A stretch of 64,000 nucleotides of DNA, taken from positions 62,001 through 126,000 of the forward strand of contig NZ_JACWFG010000011.1 of NCBI RefSeq assembly GCF_019749295.1, given 5' to 3'. A model generated the notes under the pieces. That model ran no database searches. It was not told the origin of the DNA and saw only the letters and a list, made by a program, of their open reading frames with translations. Both the position numbers and the translations under genes were made by a program. Positions 1-8,734 of the stretch are shown piece after piece. The stretch is from Neobacillus niacini (GTDB lineage: Bacteria; Bacillota; Bacilli; Bacillales; Cytobacillaceae). Each line of letters starts with the position of its first letter. The first letter of the stretch is position 1.

Positions 1-291
1 AAGGGAATCCGACTGGGGTATTTGTCGGGTATTGATCAGGAAGTAGTTAACCGTTCGTATGAGGGTATTCATCAACACTTTGTTACTGAAGATGAAGAGG
101 GTGTTCACCTCCATAGTATATGTAAAGGTGCTGGTCTTGGCGGGGCTAAGTATCGAGATGGCTCCTATGAATATTATATGAGTGAGCAAATCGTTAGTGA
201 TGATCTTATGGGAGTAGCTCCATTTTTACTAGCAAGTATGGAAATGGAGAAGTTAGCTGAAATCCAAAATGTTGAATCATTGAAAGTTTAG
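1..291 (+). CDS. GH105 unsaturated rhamnogalacturonyl hydrolase, C-terminal part (cut by window edge)
   Basis: The frame is open from base 1, so the gene begins upstream of the window and only about 96 C-terminal residues are visible. The segment resembles the C-terminus of the complete GH105 protein at 21461-22576: both have GIRLG near the start of the visible part, then a GLGG..(K/Q)RDGSY.YY.SE block and an acidic tail. GH105 enzymes hydrolyse the 4,5-unsaturated uronic acid left by pectate or rhamnogalacturonan lyases, usually in the cytoplasm. It is followed by a terminator and then the GH95 gene, so it closes an upstream transcription unit of the same pectin island. An apparent TTG start at 22 is internal to the gene and is not used here. 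Confidence 0.85.
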   Translation, partial: KGIRLGYLSGIDQEVVNRSYEGIHQHFVTEDEEGVHLHSICKGAGLGGAKYRDGSYEYYMSEQIVSDDLMGVAPFLLASMEMEKLAEIQNVESLKV

Positions 292-322
292 AAAAAGAAC
301 TAAAGATCAATAGAATTATCGA

Positions 323-352
323 GATCACTTGTCTTTAACAAGTGATCTTTTA
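323..352 (+). terminator. Rho-independent terminator after GH105 gene
   Basis: A perfect 10-bp inverted repeat (GATCACTTGT / ACAAGTGATC, 5-nt loop) is followed by TTTTA. It separates the truncated GH105 gene from the GH95 gene. Confidence 0.75.
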
Positions 353-386
353 TTACAACAAAAAATAGAATGGGAGGTTATAGATC

Positions 387-2777
387 ATGTCTGTTAAGAA
401 CCAATCCACCAATCGCATTTCTTTGAAATATCCTGCTGCATGGTGGAGGAATATGTGGAGGGAGGGTCTTCCCTCTGGAAACGGCAAAGTAGGTGCTTCT
501 GTTTCAGGTGGTGTGAGTATGGAAAAGATATTAATCAACCATGAAGGGCTATGGCATATGGGAAAAAAAGATACACTTCCTGATGTTAGTTACACGCTAA
601 ACGAAACACGTGAACTAATGGAGAAAGAAAAATACAATGAAGCAAACTGGCATTTAACAAATACATTAAAAGAAAACGGATATCGCACTCGGTTAGCCTC
701 GTTTTTACCTCTTGTTGAATTAACAATTAAGATGCAGCAAACAGCGGGGTTTAGACAGTATCGTAGAGAAGTTGATATGGAAACTGGAGAGGTATTAGTA
801 AGGTGGAAAGAAGGGGAAGAGCAATTTGAGCGAAATTTATTTGTTTCACGAGCTGATAATGTGGTTGTATATGAAATAAAATCAACAGGTCAATCACTAA
901 CGGCAGAGCTTCAGCTTGGCCTGCATAAGACAGATAGTAGCAGCATGGAACTGCGAGTAAAAGAATTAGAAGCTACAATTCAGCTCAAAGTAGAGGATCA
1001 TTTTATCTTTTTTGCAGCAAAAAATGATGATAACACTGAATATGGGGCAGTATTACGAATAATTCCTACTGGTGGAAAGATAATCATTGAAAATGATATT
1101 CTCCGCTGTGATCATGCTGAACATATCCAAATTATGATGAAGGTTTTTATTAAAGGAGACCATGTAAAAGAATGGTCGCGGCTTCAACAAGAGCTATTAA
1201 ACATTCATGGTGATTATCAAGACTTGCTCAAAACACACATTCCCATACATTCACAACTCTTTCAAACAGCTTCTTTACAATTGAGTGATGTGAAAGATGA
1301 TCAATCAAATGAAGAACTCCTTCTAGATGCTTATGAAGGAGAAGCTCCTATTCAATTAATAGAGAAATTGTGGAATTATGGAAGGTATCTTTTTATCTCT
1401 GGAACTAGACCTGACGGGCAGCCGTTTGGGATGTATGGTCTATGGGGGGGAGATTATCATCTCATGTGGTGTCATCGGATGGCAAATGAGAACATTCAAA
1501 TGATGTATTGGCATGCAGCAGTAGGGGGATTATCCGAATTTGTGCCAGCTTTATTCAACTATTATGAGGAAATGATGGATGATTTTCGAGAGAATGCTAG
1601 AAAGCTATATGGCTGTCGCGGCATATATATCCCAGCGGGTACAACTCCAGGAATTGGTGTACCGAATCAAATCGTCCCGGTCATTATGAATTGGACAGGA
1701 GCAGCTGGGTGGTTGGCACAACATTATTATGATTATTACCTATACACCGGTGATAAGAGGCTTTTACTCGAGAAGGTGCTTCCATTTATGAAGGAAGTAG
1801 TTCTATTTTATGAGGATTTTCTTGTCATGAATGAGGATGGAATTTATCAGTATCTACCTTCCGTTTCACCAGAAAATACTCCAGAGAATTTTATGCCGAA
1901 GGACGGGAAGCACCTTGCTCATCCTATGCCAACGACAATCAACGCAACAATGGATTTTGCCATAATGAAAGAAGTGTTACAGCATTTAATTGAAGGAGCA
2001 AACGAGGCATCCATTTATTTAGATGAAATTGAAAATTGGAAGGCAATGCTTACACGTATCCCACAGTATGAAGTCAATCAAGATGGTGCCATTCGGGAAT
2101 GGTTACACCCTGCCTTTGATGATCGATACAACCATCGTCATATTTCTCATATCTATCCTGTTTTTCCAGGTAGAGAAATTAACGAAGAACAAGATAAGGA
2201 ACTGTTTGAAGCATTTAGAATGGCTGTTTCAAAGCGAATATTAGGTGCTCAAACAGGTTGGTCTCTGGCACATATGTCGAGTATATGGGCGAGAATGAAC
2301 GATGGTGACAAAGCTTTAGAATGCTTAGATATCCTCTCACGTTCATGTCTCTTAAATAACTTTTTCACCGTTCACAATGATTGGAGAAACATGGGGTTGA
2401 GCATGGAAATTGAGACAGCTCCCATCCAATTAGATGCTAGTATGGGCATTATTAATGCAGTCCAAGAAATGCTTCTGTTTGTTTCTCCTAAAATAATCAA
2501 ACTTTTACCGGCTCTACCTTCAAAGTGGCAAAAAGGGAAAGTAAAGAATTTTCGTTTTATGACAGGGAGGGTTTCCGTTTCATGGAATGTAGAATTGCAA
2601 ACATTATGTGGAGAAGTTGTTGCTGAAAGAGAGACAGAAATCACTTTGAAGCTTCCTGCGTTTGCAGCAAACTGTTCACTAACAGGAGATGGAGTTAAAC
2701 TAACACAATCAGCATTAGGGGAAACCTATTATTATCTGAAAATGGAAAAAGGAGCGACTCTTTATATAAACCAATGA
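387..2777 (+). CDS. Glycoside hydrolase family 95-like enzyme (alpha-L-fucosidase / alpha-L-galactosidase type)
   Basis: This 796-residue protein has the GH95 N-terminal signature: PAAWWRNMWREGLPSGNGKV, then GGV...EKILINHEGLW. The three GH95 catalytic-site blocks known from bifidobacterial AfcA are recognisable. They are a NENIQMMYW block near residue 367 (the two Asn), SPEN near 497 (general acid Glu) and IQLDAS near 682 (Asp, FQIDGNFG in typical members). No signal peptide is present, so it should act in the cytoplasm on imported oligosaccharides. The start has GGGAGGT 8 nt upstream. It overlaps the next glycosidase by ATGA, so the two are co-transcribed. Whether the substrate is L-fucose or L-galactose (for example from RG-II) cannot be read from sequence. 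The N-terminal GNG motif is strong, but the C-terminal motif is divergent. Confidence 0.8.
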   Translation: MSVKNQSTNRISLKYPAAWWRNMWREGLPSGNGKVGASVSGGVSMEKILINHEGLWHMGKKDTLPDVSYTLNETRELMEKEKYNEANWHLTNTLKENGYRTRLASFLPLVELTIKMQQTAGFRQYRREVDMETGEVLVRWKEGEEQFERNLFVSRADNVVVYEIKSTGQSLTAELQLGLHKTDSSSMELRVKELEATIQLKVEDHFIFFAAKNDDNTEYGAVLRIIPTGGKIIIENDILRCDHAEHIQIMMKVFIKGDHVKEWSRLQQELLNIHGDYQDLLKTHIPIHSQLFQTASLQLSDVKDDQSNEELLLDAYEGEAPIQLIEKLWNYGRYLFISGTRPDGQPFGMYGLWGGDYHLMWCHRMANENIQMMYWHAAVGGLSEFVPALFNYYEEMMDDFRENARKLYGCRGIYIPAGTTPGIGVPNQIVPVIMNWTGAAGWLAQHYYDYYLYTGDKRLLLEKVLPFMKEVVLFYEDFLVMNEDGIYQYLPSVSPENTPENFMPKDGKHLAHPMPTTINATMDFAIMKEVLQHLIEGANEASIYLDEIENWKAMLTRIPQYEVNQDGAIREWLHPAFDDRYNHRHISHIYPVFPGREINEEQDKELFEAFRMAVSKRILGAQTGWSLAHMSSIWARMNDGDKALECLDILSRSCLLNNFFTVHNDWRNMGLSMEIETAPIQLDASMGIINAVQEMLLFVSPKIIKLLPALPSKWQKGKVKNFRFMTGRVSVSWNVELQTLCGEVVAERETEITLKLPAFAANCSLTGDGVKLTQSALGETYYYLKMEKGATLYINQ

Positions 2778-2794
2778 AAAGGAGGATGTCAAAA

Positions 2795-5700
2795 GTGAAA
2801 ACGAGGTCTAGTGGCTTAGTGTTTAATAAAAATGATTTTCTTAATCCGGAATCATCCTACCGTGTCCAGCCATTTTGGTTTTGGAACGGGGAGATGGAAG
2901 AGAATGAAATCAATCAACAGATTTTCGAAATGGCCGATAAAGGTGTGGGTGGATTTTTCATCTGTCCAAGACAAGGTTTAACGATTCCCTATTTATCAGA
3001 CGATTGGTTTCGCAAGGTTAAGTTTGCAGTCGAAACAGCTAAAAAGTATCAGCTCGATGTGTGGTTATATGATGAATACCCGTATCCAAGTGGGATTGCA
3101 GGGGGAGAAGTCACATTAGAGCATCCAGATGCAAAACATTATAAAATCAATCACAAGACTGTTTCGATAGATGGGGGACAATCCTGCAGTCTCGATTTGC
3201 CATGGGGACGAGTACTATCGGCAAAAGCGGTACCAATCGATCCATCGACAGGAACTAAAGGTTGGGATCAGGCATTAGAAGTAACAGACTATATTGGAAA
3301 TTATCAGGCTGAACCGGTATTTCAAAAGACGGGGCTAACAGCATACAATCAAAAGCGCTATTTTACCTACTCGACACGAAAAAGATTAAACTGGCAGGCT
3401 CCCGAAGGAAAATGGGAGATTCATTGTTTCCTAGAAGAAGAGTTAAGTGATTTTAAATATTATGGAACATTTGTTGATCCCTGTCATGAAGAAGCAATTA
3501 AAACATTTATTGATTTAACCCATAATCGATATGCACGATACTTGAGTGAAGAATTTGGCCAAACAGTCAAAGGGATGTTTTCAGATGAAACGGGATTATT
3601 AGGGAAAATTCCTTGGACCTCTCAGCTTCCTGATTTTTTCAAAGAAACAAATGGATATGATATAAAAGATTATTTACATGCACTAATTGATGATCAAGCA
3701 AGCGGGGCGGCAAAAGTTCGCTATGATTATTTTCAATCAATTCATCTTCTATTAAGAAAAACATATCATAAGAAAATACATGATTGGTGTGAAGAATATG
3801 GCTTGAAATATGTAGCCGAGGTCCCATCAGTTCGTATGACGACACAGCTTTATAGTCATATTCCAGGTGGAGATAGTGCACATGAAAAGCTTGGTCGATC
3901 ATTAGAGTGGATTCTAGAGCAATATGGAATGAGCTTTCGGGCAAATCCGAAGTTAATCAGTTCACTTAGCAATCAACTTGGCAGAGAACGAGCGTTGATT
4001 GAATGTTTTCATAGTATTGGTTGGTCGATGACTCTGCAGGATGCGAAATGGATGTTGGACCGGTTAGGAGCGTTTGGCATCAACTTCTATAATTTTCACG
4101 CATTTTTTTATACATTAGATGGATTAAAAAAACACGATGCCCCACCTTCACAATTTCTTCAAAACCCATACTGGGAACATTTTCGTTTACTAGGAGATTA
4201 TGCTGGCCGACTTGGTTATGTTATGAGTTGCGGCGTCCCGCTGCGTAAGATTGCTGTTCTTGATCCTACGACTAGTTTATGGACACAGATGGGAAACCCA
4301 TTTCATAGCTTTTCCTACGGTGGAGAAAATAAGAAGGAAGAAGATAAATTAATTAAATTGAAACAGGATTGGTCAAGAATTTCCCGTGAATTAACATTAA
4401 CACATAACGATTATGATCATTTGGACCCTGAATTACTTGCTGAAGCACAAATTACAGATGGAGAAATCAGGATTGGGAATGCTAGCTACTCTATCCTTAT
4501 TCTTCCGCCAATCTCCAATTTAGAAATAAAAGCTTGGGGGAAAATAAAAGTATTTCTTGAACAGGGTGGAGTCGTCATTTCAAATGGATTGCTTCCATTT
4601 GAACAAATTAATGACGAATATCTTGTGGAAGACATGATGAATGTGTTTGGCTTGGATAAAGATTCAGAGATTCATTATTTTTCAGAAAAATACCAATCCA
4701 GTCTTATCGAACAACCTGTGAAAGGTAAAACGAATGCCTATTTTATACCTAAAAAGGAAAACGAAGATTATCGCATGCTACTTTTTTTACTAGAAAATCA
4801 TCTTTCAAAAGAGATTCAATTTAAGCCTACAGGGGAGAGCAAAAGCTTCCTTGTGGAGAAACGAATTATGCAGGATGATTCATTTATTGTCTTTATTAGC
4901 AATCAGGAGGCTGAAGAACATCAAGCGGCATTATATTTTAATCAAGTAAACGATGGAAAAGGACACGATTGTACATTTCAAAGATTGAATTTGGAAACAG
5001 GCAGTATCGATTTGCTGAATGCCGAACAAGTGGGGAATAGATGGAAGCTTGATTTACTTTTTCACCCATATCAATCCCACTTAATTCAAATCATTCCAAA
5101 TAAAGAAACAATAAAGGAAACAGCACGTCCTGAGTCAGAGCCCTTCTTGTGGGAGGTGGCAGCAAATAATGCCTGGCACATGAAGCCTTTGCAGGACAAT
5201 GCGCTACGGTTTGATACCTTTCTTTTAAGAGTAAATGAAGGAAAGGGATCAGATGAACCAACGAATTTATCTGGATCAAATGTTCAAGTAAAAACATTCA
5301 TCTACCAATGTGCAGATCTAGCAGAACAGCAAAGGCTGCCATTATCCTTTCATCAAGTGTTTGGAACGCCAATGAAAATGGCTGTTCAGTATCCGGTTGC
5401 TTGTACGTATGAAAATGTATTTGAAGTTGAAGCCCTTCCTAGTAGCTGTTCTCTGTTAATGGATAAAGAAGCAATCTCCGGGGAGTATCAAATATGGATT
5501 AATGATCAAGCTGTGACACATTTTAAGGATCATTTTGTGTATGATCACCGTAATCAACTGGCAAATATTACCTCCATGTTACAGAAAGGACAAAATACGA
5601 TTCGAATTGAAGTAACGGTTCAACATGATTTTGACGGGATTGTTGATGCTCTTTATTTACTTGGAGATTTTGGTATTTCATTTTCAGCTAAAGATTGTCC

Positions 5701-6061
5701 AATGATCACGACCATTGAGGAAATGTCAGTGATCAAGCATGGACCTTATCCGTTGCTTCCTTATTACGCAGGAACGATTTCTTTTAAGAGAACGGAAAGT
5801 CTAGACACATTTCCAAAATCAGAACGCTTCATCCTAGCGTTACGTGATTTAGATGAAAATGTTCATGATTGTCTGGAGGTAGTAGTAAATGGCCGCTCTC
5901 TTGGAGTTAGAGCCTGGACCCCCTATCAATGGGAAGGACCGACAGCAATCCTGAATAAAGGGGATAATGAAATAGAAGTAAAAGTGACAAATACTCTGAT
6001 AGGATTACTAGAAGGAAAGTCATTTGATTATGGCACTCATACTTTAAAGGTCTTAAAATAA
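2795..6061 (+). CDS. GH106-like glycosidase (putative alpha-L-rhamnosidase superfamily)
   Basis: This large protein of about 1088 residues has the pattern shared by GH106 alpha-L-rhamnosidases and related unclassified Firmicutes hydrolases. It shows PFWFWNGEMEENEI near the N-terminus, then MADKGVGGFF, VWLYDEYPYPSG, and a FSDETG acidic motif near residue 265. The C-terminal 250 residues look like a beta-sandwich with a galactose-binding-like end (VVVNGRSLGVRAWTPYQW). There is no signal peptide. Start choice: an ATG at 2774 overlaps the GH95 stop but has no RBS, whereas AAAGGAGG at 2778-2785 is ideally placed for the GTG at 2795. Tight coupling with GH95 suggests joint attack on one side chain. 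The exact family and substrate are uncertain; the glycosidase fold is the firm part. Confidence 0.65.
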   Translation: MKTRSSGLVFNKNDFLNPESSYRVQPFWFWNGEMEENEINQQIFEMADKGVGGFFICPRQGLTIPYLSDDWFRKVKFAVETAKKYQLDVWLYDEYPYPSGIAGGEVTLEHPDAKHYKINHKTVSIDGGQSCSLDLPWGRVLSAKAVPIDPSTGTKGWDQALEVTDYIGNYQAEPVFQKTGLTAYNQKRYFTYSTRKRLNWQAPEGKWEIHCFLEEELSDFKYYGTFVDPCHEEAIKTFIDLTHNRYARYLSEEFGQTVKGMFSDETGLLGKIPWTSQLPDFFKETNGYDIKDYLHALIDDQASGAAKVRYDYFQSIHLLLRKTYHKKIHDWCEEYGLKYVAEVPSVRMTTQLYSHIPGGDSAHEKLGRSLEWILEQYGMSFRANPKLISSLSNQLGRERALIECFHSIGWSMTLQDAKWMLDRLGAFGINFYNFHAFFYTLDGLKKHDAPPSQFLQNPYWEHFRLLGDYAGRLGYVMSCGVPLRKIAVLDPTTSLWTQMGNPFHSFSYGGENKKEEDKLIKLKQDWSRISRELTLTHNDYDHLDPELLAEAQITDGEIRIGNASYSILILPPISNLEIKAWGKIKVFLEQGGVVISNGLLPFEQINDEYLVEDMMNVFGLDKDSEIHYFSEKYQSSLIEQPVKGKTNAYFIPKKENEDYRMLLFLLENHLSKEIQFKPTGESKSFLVEKRIMQDDSFIVFISNQEAEEHQAALYFNQVNDGKGHDCTFQRLNLETGSIDLLNAEQVGNRWKLDLLFHPYQSHLIQIIPNKETIKETARPESEPFLWEVAANNAWHMKPLQDNALRFDTFLLRVNEGKGSDEPTNLSGSNVQVKTFIYQCADLAEQQRLPLSFHQVFGTPMKMAVQYPVACTYENVFEVEALPSSCSLLMDKEAISGEYQIWINDQAVTHFKDHFVYDHRNQLANITSMLQKGQNTIRIEVTVQHDFDGIVDALYLLGDFGISFSAKDCPMITTIEEMSVIKHGPYPLLPYYAGTISFKRTESLDTFPKSERFILALRDLDENVHDCLEVVVNGRSLGVRAWTPYQWEGPTAILNKGDNEIEVKVTNTLIGLLEGKSFDYGTHTLKVLK

Positions 6062-6075
6062 TGTTAACGTTAACA
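6062..6075 (+). promoter_or_regulatory. LacI-family operator palindrome, upstream copy
   Basis: Perfect 14-bp palindrome TGTTAACGTTAACA with the central CG typical of LacI/GalR-family operators. It begins at the stop codon of the GH106-like gene and lies upstream of the uxaC promoter. A second identical copy starts 65 bp downstream. Assignment to the adjacent ExuR-like protein is inference from proximity and family. Confidence 0.7.
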
Positions 6076-6082
6076 TTTTATA

Positions 6083-6111
6083 TTTACAATATTTTTAAGT
6101 TTTGTTAGACT
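6083..6111 (+). promoter_or_regulatory. Candidate uxaC promoter
   Basis: TTTACA (6083-6088), a 17-bp spacer and TAGACT (6106-6111) form a plausible sigma-A promoter. It lies between two identical operator palindromes, so DNA looping or double occupancy could repress it. Confidence 0.45.
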
Positions 6112-6126
6112 AATAGTATGAATTTT

Positions 6127-6140
6127 TGTTAACGTTAACA
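6127..6140 (+). promoter_or_regulatory. LacI-family operator palindrome, downstream copy
   Basis: Second perfect TGTTAACGTTAACA, placed just after the expected transcription start of uxaC. This is a classical position for a roadblock operator. Confidence 0.7.
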
Positions 6141-6163
6141 TTTTACGAATAGGATGGTGCATT

Positions 6164-7600
6164 ATGGAAAAATTTATGGGTGAAAACTTTTTACTTAAAA
6201 ATGAAACCGCTATCTCTTTATTCCATGATTTTGCAAAAGAAATGCCAATTATTGATTACCATTGTCATTTAAGCCCAAAAGAAATCTATGAAAATAAGAA
6301 ATTTAAAAATATTACTGAAGCCTGGTTGTATGGTGATCATTATAAATGGAGAGCCATGAGAGCAAATGGAATCTCAGAAGAATATATAACTGGCAATGCA
6401 AGTGACTATGAAAAGTTCCTTGCATGGGCTAGAACCGTACCAATGACAATAGGGAATCCCTTATACAATTGGACCCATCTAGAATTACAACGTTTCTTCG
6501 GAATTTATGATATTTTGAATGAGCAAAGTGCACCATCTATTTGGGAAAAAGTAAATGCGAAGTTAAACGAAGAAGGGTTTCGTGTCAGAGATTTTATTAA
6601 AAATTCAAAGGTAAAAGTTGTTTGTACCACAGATGATCCGATCGATAGCCTTAAATATCATATAAAGTTAAGAGAAGAGAATAACTTTCCAGTTAGTGTT
6701 GTACCAGGTTTCAGACCTGATAAAGGATTAGAAATAAATCGCGAAGGCTTTATAGATTGGGTAGAAAAGCTTTCGGAGGCTTCTGAAATTGAGATTGCCA
6801 ATTATGAAGATTACCTTGCAGCACTAGAATCACGTGTTCACTTTTTTCATGCTGCTGGCGGCCAAGTTTCGGATCATGCATTAGATTCTATGGTATATGA
6901 AGAAACCAGCTTTGAAGAAGTGGCTGAAATTTTTGCTAAAAGAATATCTGGAAGCACTATTTCTCTTGATGCAGAAAAGAAGTTCAAAACGTTTACGTTA
7001 ATTTATCTTGGCAAGCTATATGCAGAGCTGGACTGGGCGATGCAGTTCCATATCAATGCTCATCGTAACAATAACAATAGGATGTTTAAAGTTCTTGGCC
7101 CTGACACTGGTTATGATTCTATTAACGATGACCAGATCGCAAAGCCGTTAGTGAAAATTCTGGACTCATTAGAGCAGGAAAACAAGCTCCCGAAAACCAT
7201 TATTTATTCCTTGAATCCAGGCGATAATGTGGTAATTGCAAGTATCATTAATAGCTTCCAAGACGGAAAAACCCCAGGGAAAATTCAATTCGGTACAGCA
7301 TGGTGGTTTAATGATACAAAGGAGGGCATGCTCGAGCAGATGAAGGCATTATCTTCTGTCGGTCTTTTCAGCCGATTCATCGGAATGCTGACGGACTCAA
7401 GGAGTTTTCTTTCTTATACAAGACATGAATATTTCCGGAGACTGGTTTGTAATTTAATTGGAGAATGGGTTGAAAACGGTGAGGTTCCAAATGATTTGGA
7501 GTTACTCGGAAATATTGTTCAGGGAATATCTTATAACAATGCCAAAAGTTATTTTGATTTTCAGGAAGCAGCCATAGTCGAACATATTTCTAATAATTAA
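6164..7600 (+). CDS. uxaC: Uronate isomerase (glucuronate/galacturonate isomerase)
   Basis: This 478-residue protein has the usual UxaC length and the N-terminal metal motif IIDYHCHLSP. Further blocks include TTDDP, VVPGFRPDK and GTAWWFNDTKEGM, all characteristic of the uronate isomerase (amidohydrolase-superfamily) family. It converts D-galacturonate to D-tagaturonate (and D-glucuronate to D-fructuronate) in the cytoplasm, the first step after pectin oligomers reach monomer. AGGATGGTG precedes the ATG. Two operator palindromes lie directly upstream. It is the first gene of the uxaC-exuR-uxaB-uxaA cluster. Confidence 0.95.
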   Translation: MEKFMGENFLLKNETAISLFHDFAKEMPIIDYHCHLSPKEIYENKKFKNITEAWLYGDHYKWRAMRANGISEEYITGNASDYEKFLAWARTVPMTIGNPLYNWTHLELQRFFGIYDILNEQSAPSIWEKVNAKLNEEGFRVRDFIKNSKVKVVCTTDDPIDSLKYHIKLREENNFPVSVVPGFRPDKGLEINREGFIDWVEKLSEASEIEIANYEDYLAALESRVHFFHAAGGQVSDHALDSMVYEETSFEEVAEIFAKRISGSTISLDAEKKFKTFTLIYLGKLYAELDWAMQFHINAHRNNNNRMFKVLGPDTGYDSINDDQIAKPLVKILDSLEQENKLPKTIIYSLNPGDNVVIASIINSFQDGKTPGKIQFGTAWWFNDTKEGMLEQMKALSSVGLFSRFIGMLTDSRSFLSYTRHEYFRRLVCNLIGEWVENGEVPNDLELLGNIVQGISYNNAKSYFDFQEAAIVEHISNN

Positions 7601-7675
7601 TTGATGAAAGCTGGCGGGGCAGGGCTGATAAGGTATAATGAACGAAAATAGAGAATGCAAAAGGAAGGTCAGACA

Positions 7676-8674
7676 ATGGTTACAATAAAAGATATTGCTA
7701 AATTGGCCAATGTATCCCATACAACTGTTTCTAGGGCACTAAATAACAGCCCGCTTATCAAAGAGCCAACAAGGAGAAAAATCCTTGAAATTGCCTCCCA
7801 GCTACATTATACCCCTAATTACAATGCTAAAAGTCTAGTCATGCAAAAGTCACATACGATTGGTCTATTTTTAACAAGCATTAGCAATGGTACTTCCGCA
7901 AGCTTTCTTGCAGATACAATAAAAGGTGTAAATAGTGTCATTAGCCAGGAATATAACTTGTTTATCCGTGGTATCGATGATTACCAGGATTATTCGAGTA
8001 TTAATTCACAAAGATTTGACGGGATCATATTAATGAGCCAGAGTGTACGGGATCATTCTTTTATCTATCATGTCCTGCAAAAGGAAATTCCTCTTGTTGT
8101 GCTGAACAGAGAAATTGAAGAAGATGATATCATAAATATTCTTTCTAATGATACAGAGGGTTCAAGACAAGCAGTGCAGTATTTGATTGATTGCGGTCAC
8201 AAAGACATCGCAGTCATAGAAGGAATATCAACCTTTAAATCTACGCAAATGCGTAAGGAAGGTTATCTAACTGCGTTGATTGATAGTGGCATTTCGATTC
8301 AACCGGAGTATGCCGTGAGCGGAAATTATGATATGGAAAGCGGTTATCAGGGTATGGAAAAATTACTATCCTTGAAAAAGCCTCCGACTGCCGTTTTTTG
8401 TTCCAATGACGATATGGCCATTGGTGCAATGAATGCCGTGTTTGCGAATGGATTACATGTCCCCAATGACATTTCCATTATTGGATTTGATGACATTGGT
8501 TTTGCCCAATACACGACACCAAAGCTGACTACAGTAAAACGACCGGTAGAAAAAATCAGTGTACTAGGTGCGGAGAAAATCCTTTCTCTTGTAACAGGGC
8601 AAGAAGAAAATGTCGAAAAAGTATTTGCCAATACTGAATTAATCATAAGAGATTCTGTTAAGAAGAGAGGTTAG
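7676..8674 (+). CDS. exuR: LacI-family transcriptional regulator of hexuronate genes (ExuR-like)
   Basis: Residues 1-50 form a LacI-type helix-turn-helix (VTIKDIAKLANVSHTTVSRA). They are followed by a periplasmic-binding-protein-like effector domain with IIGFDDIGFAQYTTPKLTT near the C-terminus. Length is 332 residues from the ATG at 7676, which has AAAGGAAGGT 8 nt upstream; an ATG seven codons earlier lacks an RBS. B. subtilis has exuR immediately before uxaB-uxaA, and the same order is seen here. The expected role is repression of the uronate and pectin genes, relieved by an intermediate of the pathway. The perfect TGTTAACGTTAACA palindromes at 6062, 6127 and 14490 are its most likely targets, though binding is inferred. 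Confidence 0.85.
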   Translation: MVTIKDIAKLANVSHTTVSRALNNSPLIKEPTRRKILEIASQLHYTPNYNAKSLVMQKSHTIGLFLTSISNGTSASFLADTIKGVNSVISQEYNLFIRGIDDYQDYSSINSQRFDGIILMSQSVRDHSFIYHVLQKEIPLVVLNREIEEDDIINILSNDTEGSRQAVQYLIDCGHKDIAVIEGISTFKSTQMRKEGYLTALIDSGISIQPEYAVSGNYDMESGYQGMEKLLSLKKPPTAVFCSNDDMAIGAMNAVFANGLHVPNDISIIGFDDIGFAQYTTPKLTTVKRPVEKISVLGAEKILSLVTGQEENVEKVFANTELIIRDSVKKRG

Positions 8675-8698
8675 TTTACCTTTCTTTATGAACAAAAA

Positions 8699-8712
8699 TG
8701 TTAACGTGTGCA
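8699..8712 (+). promoter_or_regulatory. Degenerate operator half-site before uxaB
   Basis: TGTTAACG matches the left half of the 14-bp palindrome exactly, while the right half (TGTGCA) is degenerate. It lies between exuR and uxaB and may allow feedback control of downstream genes, but could be chance. Confidence 0.35.
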
Positions 8713-8734
8713 TTACCGAAAGGGGAAAAGATTT

